Shown here: piece by piece, positions 1 through 12,770 of the stretch | Numbering within the stretch: the first letter of the stretch is position 1 | Layout of the letters: each line of letters begins with the position of its first letter | Assembly (NCBI GenBank): GCA_964019055.1 | Contig: OZ025208.1 | Location: 14,514,097-14,578,096 of the forward strand | DNA from: Anthopleura xanthogrammica | Lineage: Eukaryota; Cnidaria; Anthozoa; Actiniaria; Actiniidae | Reading direction: 5' to 3' | DNA length: 64,000 bases | Translations under genes and position numbers: made by a program | Notes under the pieces: generated by a model | Told to the model about the DNA's origin: nothing | The model's database searches: none | What the model saw: the letters and a program-made list of their open reading frames with translations, nothing else

Positions 1-3000
1 TCACTAAACCAACTGTTACATCTATTTAAATAAATTTTCCGACTAACAGCATAAAATGTCGACACAATATTTGTCCAAAAGTATATCTTTCTTGCTCTTT
101 TTTATAATTTTCTAAAATTATTTTCTGTGAATAAGATTTCAGGGACAGCACTCCTAGAGTAAGAGAAGCTAGCAATGAACTTGAAGCCGAAACGTTGAAT
201 GAAAAGTGTCTATTTTATGTATATGTGAATATGTTTGACGATTAACATTTCAAATGAAAGCTAACAGCTAATTGGAATAGATGATTCAGACCCTTAAAAC
301 GATTTTTTTTGAGCAAAAATCGCCGGAAATAAAGGCTTAATCTTCCGGTAGTAAAAGTGTTCTGTACTTCAAGAAAGAAAATAACAGTAATTGAGAATAT
401 CTTTTTTCTTTTTCTTACTATTCAGTAGCAATGGGCGGTTAGATAATGATATGGTTGGAGAGGCTATCTTTGCTGGCTCTAAATAGCAACCGAAAAACGA
501 ACAAATCCACACGGCGCGTTCACTTTTCTTTCTGATAAAATCTTGGTTAAAAATAGAGAAATGAGGATTCAAAATTGTCCTTTTTTCAGAGATAAAAAAA
601 TTGGCCAGTTTTATCACCATGGAGTCAGACTAGAGCGCGAAAAATCTTTCCATACGACACGAAATACTTATTAACAAAACCGGTAAAAAACCGGGTCAAA
701 ATCTTCAATTTCGCGGGAAAAATTTTGCGGGGGAAAAAAAGATTCCTGGAAAAATATTCTAGATTTTCTTATGTATCCATGTCTTTGATAAATTCGCCTT
801 CTAAGGACGTTAAATGGAAGCAATTTTAGCTTAAAATCGTAGAGAGTAAATCTTTTGTAAGGTATGTCTGATCGGCGAAATTGCATGATGATCGCTTGTC
901 AGGAATGTGTGGGTGGTATATGAATCGACAGCAGCCGACCCTCCGTTAGTAGGACCCGAGACTCATTGATTCGTACGTGGTGAATGGCAAAGCAAAACAA
1001 GCCAACATTACTATACGGCGTAGTTACACATGAACGCTCAAGGTTCATAATAGAGAAGAGGCTTTAGATGACTGATATCCATATTATGGTTAAGGTATGT
1101 GCTTATTTTGGTAGGTTAGACGAGTCAAATAGAGTTTATTTCTGGGTGGAAGTTTCGCGCCTTTGATGTTGTGAATGCAAATGTTGAATCGATAAACTGG
1201 TTGCTATTGAGTTGTAAACACAACACTACGGTACGGAAAAATTGTACATTTTAATCATTCTAGGCTATATTTAAAACGTCCTTGAGTTAAAGTATGGTTA
1301 AATTAAGAGGAAATATTAGTTTTTGAGTCTTAGAATGAAATAGGTTTTGGGATATTGAACGTAGTAATTTTGTCTGACTTCGACCAACTGGTGATTAAAC
1401 GTACCACAAGCTAGCCGTGAGCGGTTTTATGAATGAATTTGTAATCTTCGCATTATATAACTGTGAAGCATCATCTGAACACCGAATAAGGATTGATTTC
1501 TTTTTATTTCACTGGATCAAATTGTGTGGGAGTTTTGGAGGGAAAATTGGGGTCATTTAGGTGATAGGCTCGGGTTGAACTGTAATGAAAGTTTAAAGCC
1601 CAGAGAAATGGAACTTCGTATTCAGCTTGTGTTTGCCTACGTAGGTTAACTCACATGACTTCAAGCCCACGTGGGGCCGGTTTTTATTTTGTCGTTATAG
1701 AGAAAGATAAACTAAAAAAACTGCCTGTTAATATTTCCCTGAACGCGGAAGAATCGGGAAGCGAAGGTGATTGTAAAATGTAAACATTCGATCGGCTGAC
1801 GATATGATGAAATCACTCACGCTATATGTCGTCTACCTAGCCACACTTGTTCGCAATATTACGAATGTTCTGGTCTGCTTTGATTTAGAAATCGAATTCC
1901 ATTCACTCTTTTAAGAACAAAAGTCTCTGAAGACTGCTTTGTGTCATCCCAGTGGGGGAATCTAAGTTTCTTTTAACCTGACAGTATTCTAAAAACATAA
2001 TGTTGACGTCTGAGCACTGCTGACGACAACGAAGACAGTGGAAGGAATTTCCAAACTATTCGCCCCTTCGATACCGGAAACTTAAACGAGTTTAATAAAA
2101 TGGCAATAATTATAGTAGAAATGGCCTCCGAGGAGGCTAAAAACAACAAGGCAGGAAGTCACATTCAACTTTCGTGTATACACGTCTGCCTAGATAGGCA
2201 CCACGAATCTAAGTGGATACCAATTCAACCTGTCTACGGATTTGTTACGGCATAATTATAACTTTGCCAAGTTAAAAGTTATTCAAGAATGACTACCAAA
2301 ATAAAGGTAAATTTTACACCTTTTAACATTTCAAACTCCACCTTTTAGCGTTTTTCTTTAGACATCCCAACAAATGTTTGCATTCATTTGAAACAATATT
2401 CTCCAAGGATTTGAATAATTTGGACTGTGGTTTTAACCAGCGCATAACTCGACTTGTCTTATTGTCTACTAAACTCCTTAGTGATCTCAAAGCATCTCAG
2501 ATATTCTAAATATGCAAAGAAATGCTTACAAGTGGAAGCTTTGGACCGCCCCAGACTTTGTCGGCTTGGCGTTCATAGCTTTTTGAAGCTTATATGAATG
2601 AATCCTTAAGCATAAAACCAGCCAAATGACTTGTTAACGATCTTAAAAGTATCCTGTGTTGGTAAATGAATTGGCGCCATAATACAGCCGGAAAATCCAC
2701 AGAATCACTTTGGCGGTAGTAATTGAAAAGAAATTCATGTTTCTCGGAGCGTGAACCTTGACCACAAAGTGAGCTGAGAGCATAAAAAGTACCCTCTTTT
2801 TTGTGTCCTTACTGTACTAAACTAAAGTCTAACTTTTGGTGGTAAATTAAAACAAAAATAAGGAAGTAAGCTTACTTATGACAAAAAAAGCAGAGTGCAA
2901 GACTTAACTCTAATATCTTTAACTTCCTAAAGTGACCTCAAACTTGATTTTTTTGGATAAAATACTAGTATCGTAGATGTAGAGCCAGTATTCTCCCGAT

Positions 3001-3784
3001 TTAATCATTTCTCATTGCAATTCGTAACAGTCAAAATTAGAAGTATCAGTAATGAATTTTAGTCAGATTCGTGCTTTTTGGACAGCTACCTTGATTGATT
3101 CTACTTCAGATTCGAGAGTCAGTTTTCCGATTCTTATCTAGAAAATACTCCTTGGAACTTTCTAGAAAAGATATTTTACAGCATAATCCTACTTACCGAT
3201 AGTTAAAACACAGTTTAAAAAAGAAAATGCTAAAAATAAAGCCAGTAACCAAGAAAAATTGGTAAAAATAGAGTAAGGTGGAATATACTTTTTTTTAATG
3301 ACTTTCACATCGTTAATTTTTTGGTAGACTTTTTTATAAATGGAAAAGATAAAACCTTCCAAATGATATATTAAAAAATACCCACTAACAAATAGAAGGC
3401 GACTGTATATCGCAGTAGTGAACCACCTGTCAATCATTTGTAACATTTGAACGTGACGTCATATATGTCATTCATTCAAGTGATTGACGGTTTTTTTTCA
3501 GTATTGCACATCTATCGTCCTTCCGTAGTTGTGGTCAGAAAAAGGCGTTGGCATGGACAATATGAATGGATGAGAAGTAAACTACGAACTTAGTGCAAAT
3601 ATTTAGAAATATTCCTAAAATTAGGAGCATTATTTGAGAGATCAAAGCGGAGAACCTAAGGTCGAGGTGTAGGAAAAAAACTTTCAAGGACTGATAAAAA
3701 TGGTAGGTAAATTCATTATAATCGCATGGCTAGCTCATGCCGCGTTTCAAGACATTTACTGTTGCCGTTACTGTTGAAATAAAT

Positions 3785-4060
3785 TTACCTTTTTACTCCG
3801 TTTCGTGAAGACTAAACAAGTCTAACTTTTTCCCTTCAAGTGTCTTTTTCCTCGTTGGATACCCCAAGCGATTTGATTGGCTAATATCGTAGCGTGACTC
3901 GGTCCATAGTTCAAGACGTTTCTGCCGTTCTTACCAAGATTAATTTTCGTATTTACGTTTTTTATGAAGACTAAATAAGTCTGCCTTTCTTCTACAACTT
4001 CCTTGTTCCTCTTTTGGATAATCCTAGCGATTTGATTGGCTGATATCGATTGACATGACT
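3785..4060. repeat. Diverged direct duplication, about 110 bp x2
   Basis: Two blocks share, in order, a TTTACCTTTTT/ATTTACGTTTT segment, GAAGACTAAA(C/T)AAGTCT, a pyrimidine-rich stretch, and GCGATTTGATTGGCT(A/G)ATATCG. They start near 3787 and 3945. They look like an old local duplication; no coding potential or terminal inverted repeats were seen. Confidence 0.6.
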
Positions 4061-6769
4061 ATCTAGCGATGAGTCGATCAGTGACATCTCAGTCATGATT
4101 CCAGGAAATGGAAGCTAGTTAGGTAAGGTCTAGGACGTCTAGTGCAACTAGTTAATATGGGAAAAAAATTCACACTTGGCAGAATAAAAAATAAAAATAA
4201 AAATATAGTAATATATGTATAGAGTCACGAACGAAAACCGATCGTAAATTAGCCAATATTCGTGAAGAGAGAGGTCATCTCCTGAGCCGGACACATGTTA
4301 TAAATTGGACGTTAATATCTTTCTAATCGGCTTCCACTAGTGACTAACGTACTGAATACTTTAACACAGGAATGATGTGGGTAGAAAACCTCAGGGCGAA
4401 TTCGAGTCTTTGTTCTTTTATTAGTAACTTTTTTAAAGGTATTTTACATTGGCGAAATGACGATATGCCTGGAAATATGTTTTCGATCGTGTCACGATAT
4501 TTAATGTTTTTAATTTTTCTCAGTTAAGTTTGCGGTTGGTCGGTTAATGCAAGTTGGTCACTTAACAGAGGTTCTAATGCATTAGTACTATCCCTAAAAG
4601 TAAAGTAATATTAATAGGCGAATGCTATTCTTTTTAGTGTAATTAATAGAGACACAAGTGAAAAACGCAAAACTCACGGCCGGAAAAAGGCTCTAGTATT
4701 TTCGTTGCCCCACAGCGATAGCGTGTACTCCACAGGTAGCCCAAACAGGTATCTGAACGATCTGAACTAGGAGCTCGTGTGGGTCTTAGGAATCTACGTA
4801 AGCTTTGCACGTGGGATTGAACTTTTCTTTAGTTCATTTCAGTTTTTTTTCGTTTATTCTTCCTTAAGTTTTCCGTTTCACGTAGAGAAGAAATCACCAC
4901 CTGTAATCTATACGGGTCACTGAATTTATCTCTCTCTTACTCCTCGCTATAAAAACCTTCTAGAAATACAGAAAAGGTATTGCGCACGTTTATACGAATA
5001 TAAATCTCGACGTTAATTTATCTTTTGAAACTATACTAAGATCACCATTATATATAGGGATAAAAATATAAACTCCTTGACTTCACTTCATGGCTTTGAC
5101 GTTATGATCTTCAAAAAGCGATGATTATTGCACGAATTCATGCGGGTACCACTTTTTACGTAAATGCCTCTTGGGTACTGTGCTCAATCAACGCACTTCC
5201 CGTCACCTGGCTTAACGGAATCAGCCTTAAAGCCGAGCAAAAACGTGCTAAGATACTCACCAGTAACTGAAGGCTTATGAAAGAGATGTTATCAGCTGAG
5301 AGCCTAGCAAAACTCGGCTAAGTGTTTCCTTTGTGGGATTTTTCCTGAATGGTCCGTGGCTAATGAACCTTAAGATATAAACGTACCTCGCGGGCGAGCT
5401 CCTCTATGCCAAAATCGTTATTAAGGGTCAGTATTGCGGAGGATCTTATATTCAATTTCCATGCAGTACTTTGTAACAAATCCACATGTAAGGCACATTT
5501 TATGCCCGGCTTTCTATCATAATTTTAATCCTATATATAATATAAACTAATCACAGCGTGGGTGGGACTTTGGATAGTTTTTCAAGTCTGTTGATCTTGA
5601 AATCAAGTGGCGCGCGCAATTCATTCACCTCCCCGATACTCATTCTCAGTAATCAGCAGATATCTGTGTGCCGCACGCACTGTTAGTAACTACATTGAGA
5701 ATCTGAATGACTCCCGCAAAGATACCAAAGCTAGGCTAATAGTGCATTGTATATCGTAGTATCATGTGATTAAGATTACGAGAAAAAAGCTACCTTGCGC
5801 ATGCTGTCCGCCATCTACTTCATTTAATAGTCGGACATCGCACCAACACGCTCGACTTGGAATCATTCCTCTTGCGAAGTATCGCATTCTTATCGTATGA
5901 TTTTTTTATCTGATATCAATGAGCTAGACGAAATCACGCCACTAGTGAAAGAGACAGGAATTCAAGAGCTGTCTGAGAAATAATTATAGTCCATTAACCG
6001 GTAAAAACGGCGAGTGACGTAAATCACAACACTGGATGCGGAAAAGGAGTTTTAATTTGAACGTAACTGTGCAGTCTGACCGAACCCTGCGGCTAACGTT
6101 AATTTACTCTACTACAATTCAGATTATTACGTAGCGCGTGCGATCCAAGTTACCTACTGACTGTGATCAGTATTGCCTCGTCATGCTTGAGGGAAAATAT
6201 TCCGCTGTACTAATTAGGAACTCAAAGACAGTTTAGTAGACTTGTATAAATTGTTGGCGGGGTTAATGCGAATCATTTTGGACAGTTTTAGTAATGACAT
6301 TATCCTGCGAATCGTAAAGAAGGGCTTGTTAATCAATGGTAAGCACTACTCCTAAACACATAAATTCTTGATGAAATAATGACCTAGTATTTATTTCTAA
6401 GCTAGTTTGTTTTTACTATTCTGTCGTATATGTTTCTGTTAAACACTCAAGAATGTTTCTTTGAACCATAACATTGTCGTAACAATACTACTGAAACCTT
6501 CAACTTCAAATTCGGTCGGTTTCCGTGTCAACCGAGTATAATTTTTTACTATTTATGGTAACTTTGCCGTAGTTTGACGTAAATGTTACAGCGCGCTCTT
6601 TCATTTCGTAACACGCGCGACTAAATTTGACAGGCTAAAATTTAATTTCAGTGGACCGCCATCAGGAGCGTGGTTGTTCATTCATTTTTGCGCATTGATG
6701 CACACATTTGATTGATATATATATGGAGAGTGAGTTCCAGTGTGTTTGAGTAGTCTCTTGACCATGTGT

Positions 6770-6945
6770 AACGGCCGGCGCGCGATCAAAACTGAATAGA
6801 TTGTATGTGGGAAACATATCGTACTGACTTACATAACTTACTCGATACGACATGACGTAACATTCAAATGGCTTCCCATGAGAATGGTTATTATATGAGT
6901 GGTATGACTTGGCCTTTGATAACACTGAAATGGCTTCTCATTGTT
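6770..6945. mobile_element. Decayed fragment of MITE family A
   Basis: Contains GTGGGAAACATATCGTACTG and two copies of AAATGGCTTC(C/T)CAT, which match internal blocks of the better-preserved family A elements at 21814 and 57079. Terminal repeats are not intact. Confidence 0.4.
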
Positions 6946-7065
6946 TTTTAATATTTCATCCATCCACAACGCGTAGTCACGTTTTTTTTGTTTTATTTTT
7001 ATTTTTGAATGTAAGATTAGCTTTAGCTAAATTGTTTTTTTCTTTCCCCATCACTAAATAAAGTA

Positions 7066-7426
<361 letters not shown>

Positions 7427-7448
7427 TAAAATACGGTACTTCTATTTA

Positions 7449-7590
7449 TTACACATTTAGGGTCGATATCCGTGAAATAAAGCCCTGAATAAAAAACATA
7501 TCAGTGAAGTGATACGATATCACTTCACGGCAAACTGTCCAATACAATCTCGCGATATATAATAATATATAATCGACCCTTAATGTGTAA
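7449..7590. mobile_element. MITE with TTACACATTTAGGGTCGAT terminal inverted repeats
   Basis: The left end TTACACATTTAGGGTCGAT is mirrored at the right end as ATCGACCCTTAATGTGTAA. The interior also has a smaller inverted repeat, AGTGAAGTGATACGATATCACTTCAC. There is no ORF, so it is a non-autonomous DNA transposon derivative. Confidence 0.75.
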
Positions 7591-7654
7591 TTAAGCGGAC
7601 TCGCGGACTCGCTTGTTCGCGATATGACGGGAAACTCGTGAATAACTTACGGGA

Positions 7655-7752
7655 AACTCGTGAATAAAAACGATATCACGCTCTTAACATGTGATAATCT
7701 CTATGAATTTGTCGTATCGTTTTCCACTCACACGAAAACCACTCTAAACGTT
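7655..7752. mobile_element. Partial end of MITE family A
   Basis: TTTTCCACTCACACGAAAACCACTCTA is the right-terminal sequence of family A (compare 22011-22040 and 57262-57289). The left end is not recognisable. It lies about 100 bp upstream of the first recognised FGF exon. Confidence 0.5.
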
Positions 7753-7846
7753 GACAGATTCGTTTGCGAGTTGGCTTCCTTAATTCAAGTTTTTCATACA
7801 GTTTTTGTTTATCAAACTGAGATAATTTGTTCTGATCTTTCCACAG

Positions 7847-10183
7847 TTCAGAACAAGTGTAAATATATATATCCTATCGTCCCTATACCTGTTGGTGTCA
7901 CGCTGGCCCGTGTCAGAGGCAGTACCTGTTCAGAGGAGAAAAGAACCGGGTATAACCCGTGAGTCTAGGAATGATCTAATGTTACCCAGCGGGTCTGGGG
8001 TTGTCATATCTAAAACCACTCCCGAACATCAGGTATGTACGTGAGGCTTACATGGATGTTACTGAGTTGATCAAAGTAGATAAAACCTTAGGAAACCACA
8101 GGTAGCCCAAACTTTGTTTTGAGACTTGTGTCAGTATGATTCAGTGTCATTGCCAAATATATCATCTGACCAATAACTTCCACAGGTAGCCCAAACTTTG
8201 TTTTGAGGCTTGTGTCAGTATGATTCAGTGTTATTACCAAATATATCATCTGACCAAACTACTTTTTAAGACTTGGGTGTGTCTAGCACAGGCGTAGTCC
8301 AATCTACATTGTATTGCAAAAACTTTATAATACGGTTTATGATACAGTGACTACCACAGGTAGCCCAATGGTAACCTCTTGAAAAATACATCGAGACTTT
8401 TCTTGTGATTACTTATAAATAACAACCACTGGGTTAAAAGCCGAATGGTTGGAATACCACAGGTAGCCCAAGCCAGTTCCTTCAATGTCAAATTCAATAA
8501 TCAACGACGAGTTCTGCATACATTTGGTCCACTAAGGTTGTAATATACTGTCATTTTATTCTAGGTTTTCATGAAGTTTGTGTTCCCGACGTCTGTACCC
8601 ATTAACAAGAACATGCACAAGCAGCAAATTTCGTTTATTAGACGCGGGACTCTTACCAGTAAATATAACTACATGCTGTACATTAAACCTGATGGCTCCG
8701 TGGGAGGCACAAGTAACGACCAATCTGAATATGGTAAGTCCATACGACGAGGGGGGAGGGGTTGGGGAGGGAAGAGGAATTCTAAGTAATGAATACTTTT
8801 TATGAATGAATAGTTTTTATGAGGAGGAGGGGTGTAGAGGACAAAAAATCGTTTGTCAAGGATAGGGTGGGGATGTTTTCTTAGTAGTTTTCTTCTTGAG
8901 CTCCTCCTTGTCAAATCAGTCTCACCCGGGGAGGTGTGGTGAGGGCTAAAAATGTACGGTTAGGAGTAGGGTGGGGATAATTTGCTACTTGTTCTCTTCG
9001 TGTTCAAGTAAGATTAACATGTGAAGAACCGCGTCAAATCTAAAAAAATTACCACAGGAGGTGTAGAGAGGCTAAAAAAGTACTATTAGGGGTAGTGTTT
9101 GGAATTTGTTCATTTCCTGTTTTCTTCCCGTTCGCATGGTATTATTATATGATACAGACCGCTTTAATAATAAATACCCCGGTCATCCTGATAAGATCCG
9201 GTCATCTCAGGCTTCCTGGCGGTTAAAGCGGATACGGTTGAACTTTGCACTTAAACATTCTAATCATGAATACCTTGAAGTTCCACTTGGTGATTACCAT
9301 TACTACCTGACTTCCTGTAATAGAGTGGTTTTCTTATCAATGGGAAACGATACGCAAATTCGTAGATGTACTGTAACTGTACGGTGTCTTACCGTAGCCG
9401 TAACTACGCGTAAAACTGATGTATTTATTTGCCATTTATTTTCAGTTAAACTAGAGTTACATTCAGTAGGTAACGGTCTTCTAATGATCCTAGGGGTCGC
9501 TACAAATCGATATTTATCCATTACAGATGATGGACATCTAATTGGACAGGTACGTGTATTTTGAAGTCATTTTATTTGATTCCCAGGCCAACAGTGGCGA
9601 ACCTGTTTTGTGGCCCACAAAATCATTAAAAAGCTCTTCAGGGATACGGGGAACAATGAAAAAGAGTTGAATGGGCGACATGCATTATTAGGTCACTCAA
9701 ACGTGAAGCAACCCCCCTTAAGCTTAAATCGAGCAGTTGTGTCAAAATGGACATCACAAATGAAAAGAACACCTGAATATCAGTAAGGGGGTGAAATTTC
9801 AGATTAAAATGACGCAACCGCGCGCCGGTTTGTGCAAATGGCCTATTGTGAGAACACCATGGATCAGTCGACCCACCACAGGTAGCCCATATTCAAGAAC
9901 CTCTCCCACGACACTGGAGGGCCGGGCCAACACCTAAAGAACACTACCGCTATGTTAATATCTTCTGACAGTAGCTCCTTTATTTGTTAAACAGGACCAA
10001 CCATCTTTAAACTCCGTGTTCAAAGAGGAATACTTACTAAACCTGTACCAGACATTAAAGTCGTATAAATACCTAAGTAAGAATTGGTACGTAGGGATCA
10101 AAAGAAACGGGAGGCCGAAGAAAGCGCAAGACACCGCAGAAGGACAAAAAGCTGTGCAGTTTTTGATTCATACTACCACGTGA
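7847..10183 (+). CDS. Fibroblast growth factor family ligand, N-terminal exon missing
   Basis: Secreted growth factor predicted to bind an FGF receptor tyrosine kinase and heparan sulfate. Exons: 7847-8032, 8565-8733, 9446-9549, 9995-10183 (stop TGA 10181-10183), all with GT-AG junctions and compatible phases. The first exon shown encodes a hydrophobic stretch (NIYILSSLYLLV...PVSEA) like a signal peptide, but has no Met before it, so an upstream exon must supply the start; I did not find it. The beta-trefoil core is recognisable: YMLYIKPDGSVGG; then LELHSVGNGLLMILGVATNRYLSITDDG, matching the FGF block GVxSIKGVxANRYLAMxxDG; then YLSKNWYVGIKRNGRPKKA and EGQKAVQFL. The last two core introns fall where FGF introns usually fall, and the middle exon is 104 nt. 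The cysteine of the classic DExCxFxE signature is replaced (LNSVFKEE). The subfamily cannot be assigned. Confidence 0.88.
8096..8263. repeat. 84-bp tandem duplication beginning with CCACAGGTAGCCCAA
   Basis: Two nearly identical 84-bp units (8096-8179 and 8180-8263) lie in the FGF intron between the exons ending at 8032 and starting at 8565. Each unit starts exactly at the 15-bp motif that also occurs singly elsewhere in the locus. Confidence 0.9.
8825..9135. repeat. Diverged roughly 110-bp tandem repeat x3 in FGF intron
   Basis: Three successive blocks carry GAGG(A/G)GTGT(A/G)G, then a GCTAAAAA/GACAAAAA stretch, then AGGGTGGGGAT or a relative, then a pyrimidine-rich run ending in TTTTCTTC or TTCTCTTC. 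The blocks are clearly related but diverged. Confidence 0.55.
9321..9412. mobile_element. Partial MITE family A in FGF intron
   Basis: TAGAGTGGTTTTC at the start matches the TAGAGC(A/G)GTTTTC terminus of family A. It is followed by GGGAAACGATACG and CCGTAACTACGCG blocks shared with the elements at 21814 and 57079. The right half is missing. The intron continues to the acceptor at 9444-9445. Confidence 0.6.
9680..9815. mobile_element. Relative of the foldback element at 56391
   Basis: GAGCAGTTGTGTCAAAATGGACATCACAAATGAAAAGAACAC closely resembles the left arm of the palindromic element at 56391-56515 (GAGCAGCTGTGTCAAAATGAAC...AAATGAAAAGAGCAC). It lies in the FGF intron before the last exon. Confidence 0.5.
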
Positions 10184-10329
10184 TCAGGTAGAAAGAAGTG
10201 TACACAATCGTTTTTAATGATATGCGCGGAATCGTTGTCGTATAGGTTTTGGTGGTTGTAAATTATCACCCAGGTTGGGTACGTGTTCTTTCCTGATTAA
10301 ATTGCGAGAAAGACAGAGAAAAATTTCTA

Positions 10330-10590
10330 TGGAATGTCATGGATCTTTTCTGAAATTGCGAGCATGTTGCATTGTGGTCTACTTTGGGTAAAACATCTTT
10401 TGGTCGTAAAACAGCGGTATATATGATAATGTTTAGTGCATCTTTTGATAGTCATTCGCTGTACTAAACTTTCTTGAAATTTTGAGCATGTTGCATTGTG
10501 GTCTACCATGGGGGAAAACATATTTAGTTCGTCAAACTAGGGTGTATATGGTGTTGTTTCTACCGAAGCTAGAACGCAATGCATCCTAAA
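10330..10590. mobile_element. Repeat with duplicated GAGCATGTTGCATTGTGGTCTA block
   Basis: The block recurs twice (about 10359 and 10486), each followed by GGGTAAAACAT or GGGGAAAACAT. A related element with the same ATTGTGGTCTA...ACATCTTTTG...GGTGT arrangement, ending in the inverted CTAGACCACAAT, lies in RPN2 intron 21 near 53195-53275. Confidence 0.55.
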
Positions 10591-10930
10591 CCTTCACCAA
10601 AACCTGATTTGTGGCGCGCGCCGCAAATATTGCGATTCCGCGCGTATTATTGAAAACGAGTGTATAATAGTTATTAATATAAATTATGCGCTGTTTGCGC
10701 GCACGTTGAAATCGTTGAATTTTTCAACTAGTATTAATCAATCAATGAACCCACGAAGTATTAAACCCAAGAAGGAATAAACAAATAAGAATTCCATGCA
10801 ACTAGTTCACTTTTGCTCTTTAGAAATTTAAAGCTATGAAAATAAATCGAATCATATTTTTCGTTCAACACGCTGGGAGTGAGTGTAATATTGAAAATTC
10901 TGAGATAGATATTTTCCATATATATGTATA

Positions 10931-11050
10931 ATAGACCCCTTTCACGTGACATCCAAGCAGCTCAATTCGAAGGACAATACAAAAGAATTTCAATATTCTG
11001 GGAATTGGAAACCTGTTGTTTTGTCCTCAAAATTGAGCTGCTGTAAGGGA
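10931..11050. mobile_element. MITE family C (ATAGACCCCTTTC ends), copy 1
   Basis: Starts ATAGACCCCTTTCACGTGACA. It has the palindromic pair AGCAGCTCAATT...AATTGAGCTGCT around a GGACAAAACAA/TTGTTTTGTCC core. Other copies lie at 12323, 29591 and 48130. Confidence 0.7.
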
Positions 11051-11693
11051 GACATACAGGCAAGAATTACGATAAACCTAAGTGCGGGAGTTCTTATAGT
11101 TATTCCTATGGGCCCAGATTGTAATTGTAGTTGATGTCTTCTCAAGTCAGGAATCATAGCGCATCGATTCCCTTCACTAAACTTAGAAACACGGGCGTAT
11201 CGAGAGGTCCTGGGGTGCCTGTAACACCGTCAATTCTTATTGATAGTGTATTTGGGTAACGTGTTCGTCTTGGGAGGGAGGGAAGGGTTATGTTAAGGGG
11301 AGTAAGGAGTGATCCCATCATAGGAAATTTTGGAAATGCCTCTGGATAGATGGTACAGGTACTCCAGTATTATCTGTAATTTATTGTTATAATATTATAC
11401 TTTATTGACCTACTGATCTAATCAGTATTGCGCAGGAAATAACTTTCACCTTCATCTTCATGTTATGCGTTTTGTTGTCTGTTTATTTCTAAATACCTAA
11501 TGTTTCAGTTAAGCCAATGGGCTCTTTGCTTCAACGTACTAATCATATACAGATACATCCTATGCCTCCTCCCATGTCTCCATGGAAACAAAGGGCATCT
11601 TTGTGAGGCTTGGGTGTACCTGGTTAAGTTATTTACACTTAGAGTGATTTTACTAATTTAATGAAAACTCGACTAAAAATGGAAATAAGATCG

Positions 11694-11825
11694 TTTGCAT
11701 GTTACATCATCGCGGCCGCCATGTTGGAGGTCATTAAACACAAGATCCCTCATTGGCTTCCAATACCACCAACATGGCCGCCATGTCTTCTGACCTCTTG
11801 AAAATGCTTGCAAACCATCAACTAG
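11694..11825. mobile_element. Small foldback repeat
   Basis: Inverted segments include GCGGCCGCCATGTTGG against CCAACATGGCCGCCATG, and TTTGCATG against TTGCAAAC. No ORF. It is probably a MITE; the termini are approximate. Confidence 0.4.
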
Positions 11826-12322
11826 TCTACTGAATATTTCACGGATTATATAAGTAAAACCACTCTAATTATTTAGTTTACAAATTGTTTATATCATGTA
11901 AAAAGTTATTTATGATAGGTCACTTTTATTTAATTTTGATCATTGTTTGTCGTTGGCAAGATTTGCTTTGGCTGTGCCTTCATTGAAATTTTGCATCAAT
12001 TTTTGAACGTTTTCTGTTATTGGCCTCATCTCTAGTCCTTTCGCTGTTCTTGCAGATGACGGAGACTGGAGATGAGTTTACAGATTACTTTCCTTACCAG
12101 GCCTCTCGTTCCTTTCGGTCTCAACCAATCATAGCATTGTATTTTGACTTAGAATCAGAATCCTTTGTTAAAGGTATTGGTAGAGATTAGAAGATATAGA
12201 AGATATCAAAATTTGTACTTGAGTTTGTGCATCGAACTAGGAAAGGCCGGAATAGGGAATGGAGGAAAAAGGTTCAAATAACTGGGGATTACATCAGAAT
12301 CCCATCTCTCGATTTCCTTAGC

Positions 12323-12770
12323 TTTCACGTGATGTCAAAGGAGCTCAACTTGGAGCACAAAAGAATTTCAAAATCCTGAGAATACTCCAGTTTCACATTC
12401 GGTGGAAACCGCTGTTTTTGAAGAACACAGACTCATTTGCACAGGCTTAGCCTCGTTTATAAGTCATCTATTCAAATACACCATTAAAAGTCCGTGGGAT
12501 TGGTATTATTCGACTTGCACATTCTTTACATTACAGTTGGCTGTTGCTAATGATTTGGAAAAGTCAAAAGTCAGAATGTGTAAGTTGAACAATACCAATG
12601 TTTTGAAATCCCACGGACTTTTAATGATGTCGTTGAATAGCTGACTTATAAACGAGGCTAAGCCTGTACAAATGAGTCTGTGGTCTTCAAAAACAGCGGT
12701 TTCCATCGAATGAGAAACTGGAGTATTGAACCTTTCGTTTTATCCTCCAAATTGAACTACATTCCGACTA
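12323..12770. mobile_element. Long palindromic element (family C ends with about 200-bp arms)
   Basis: Family C-like ends (TTTCACGTGATGTCAAAGGAGCTCAA ... TTGAACTACATT) enclose a large inverted repeat. GGAAACCGCTGTTTTTGAAGA near 12405 is mirrored near 12695, GGCTTAGCCTCGTTTATAAGTCA near 12446 is mirrored near 12650, and AAAGTCCGTGGGATT near 12487 is mirrored near 12610. A transcript would form a hairpin of about 200 bp. Confidence 0.8.

Noticed and set aside
7660..7962. Plus-strand 100-codon ORF before the FGF gene
   Set aside because: It overlaps the FGF exon at 7847-8032 in another frame, begins at GTG, and its first part is MITE family A sequence.
8096..8471. CRISPR-like array (15-bp repeats with unequal spacers)
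   Set aside because: The window is animal nuclear DNA, the repeats are too short and too irregularly spaced, and no cas genes are present. Kept only as an unexplained interspersed motif.
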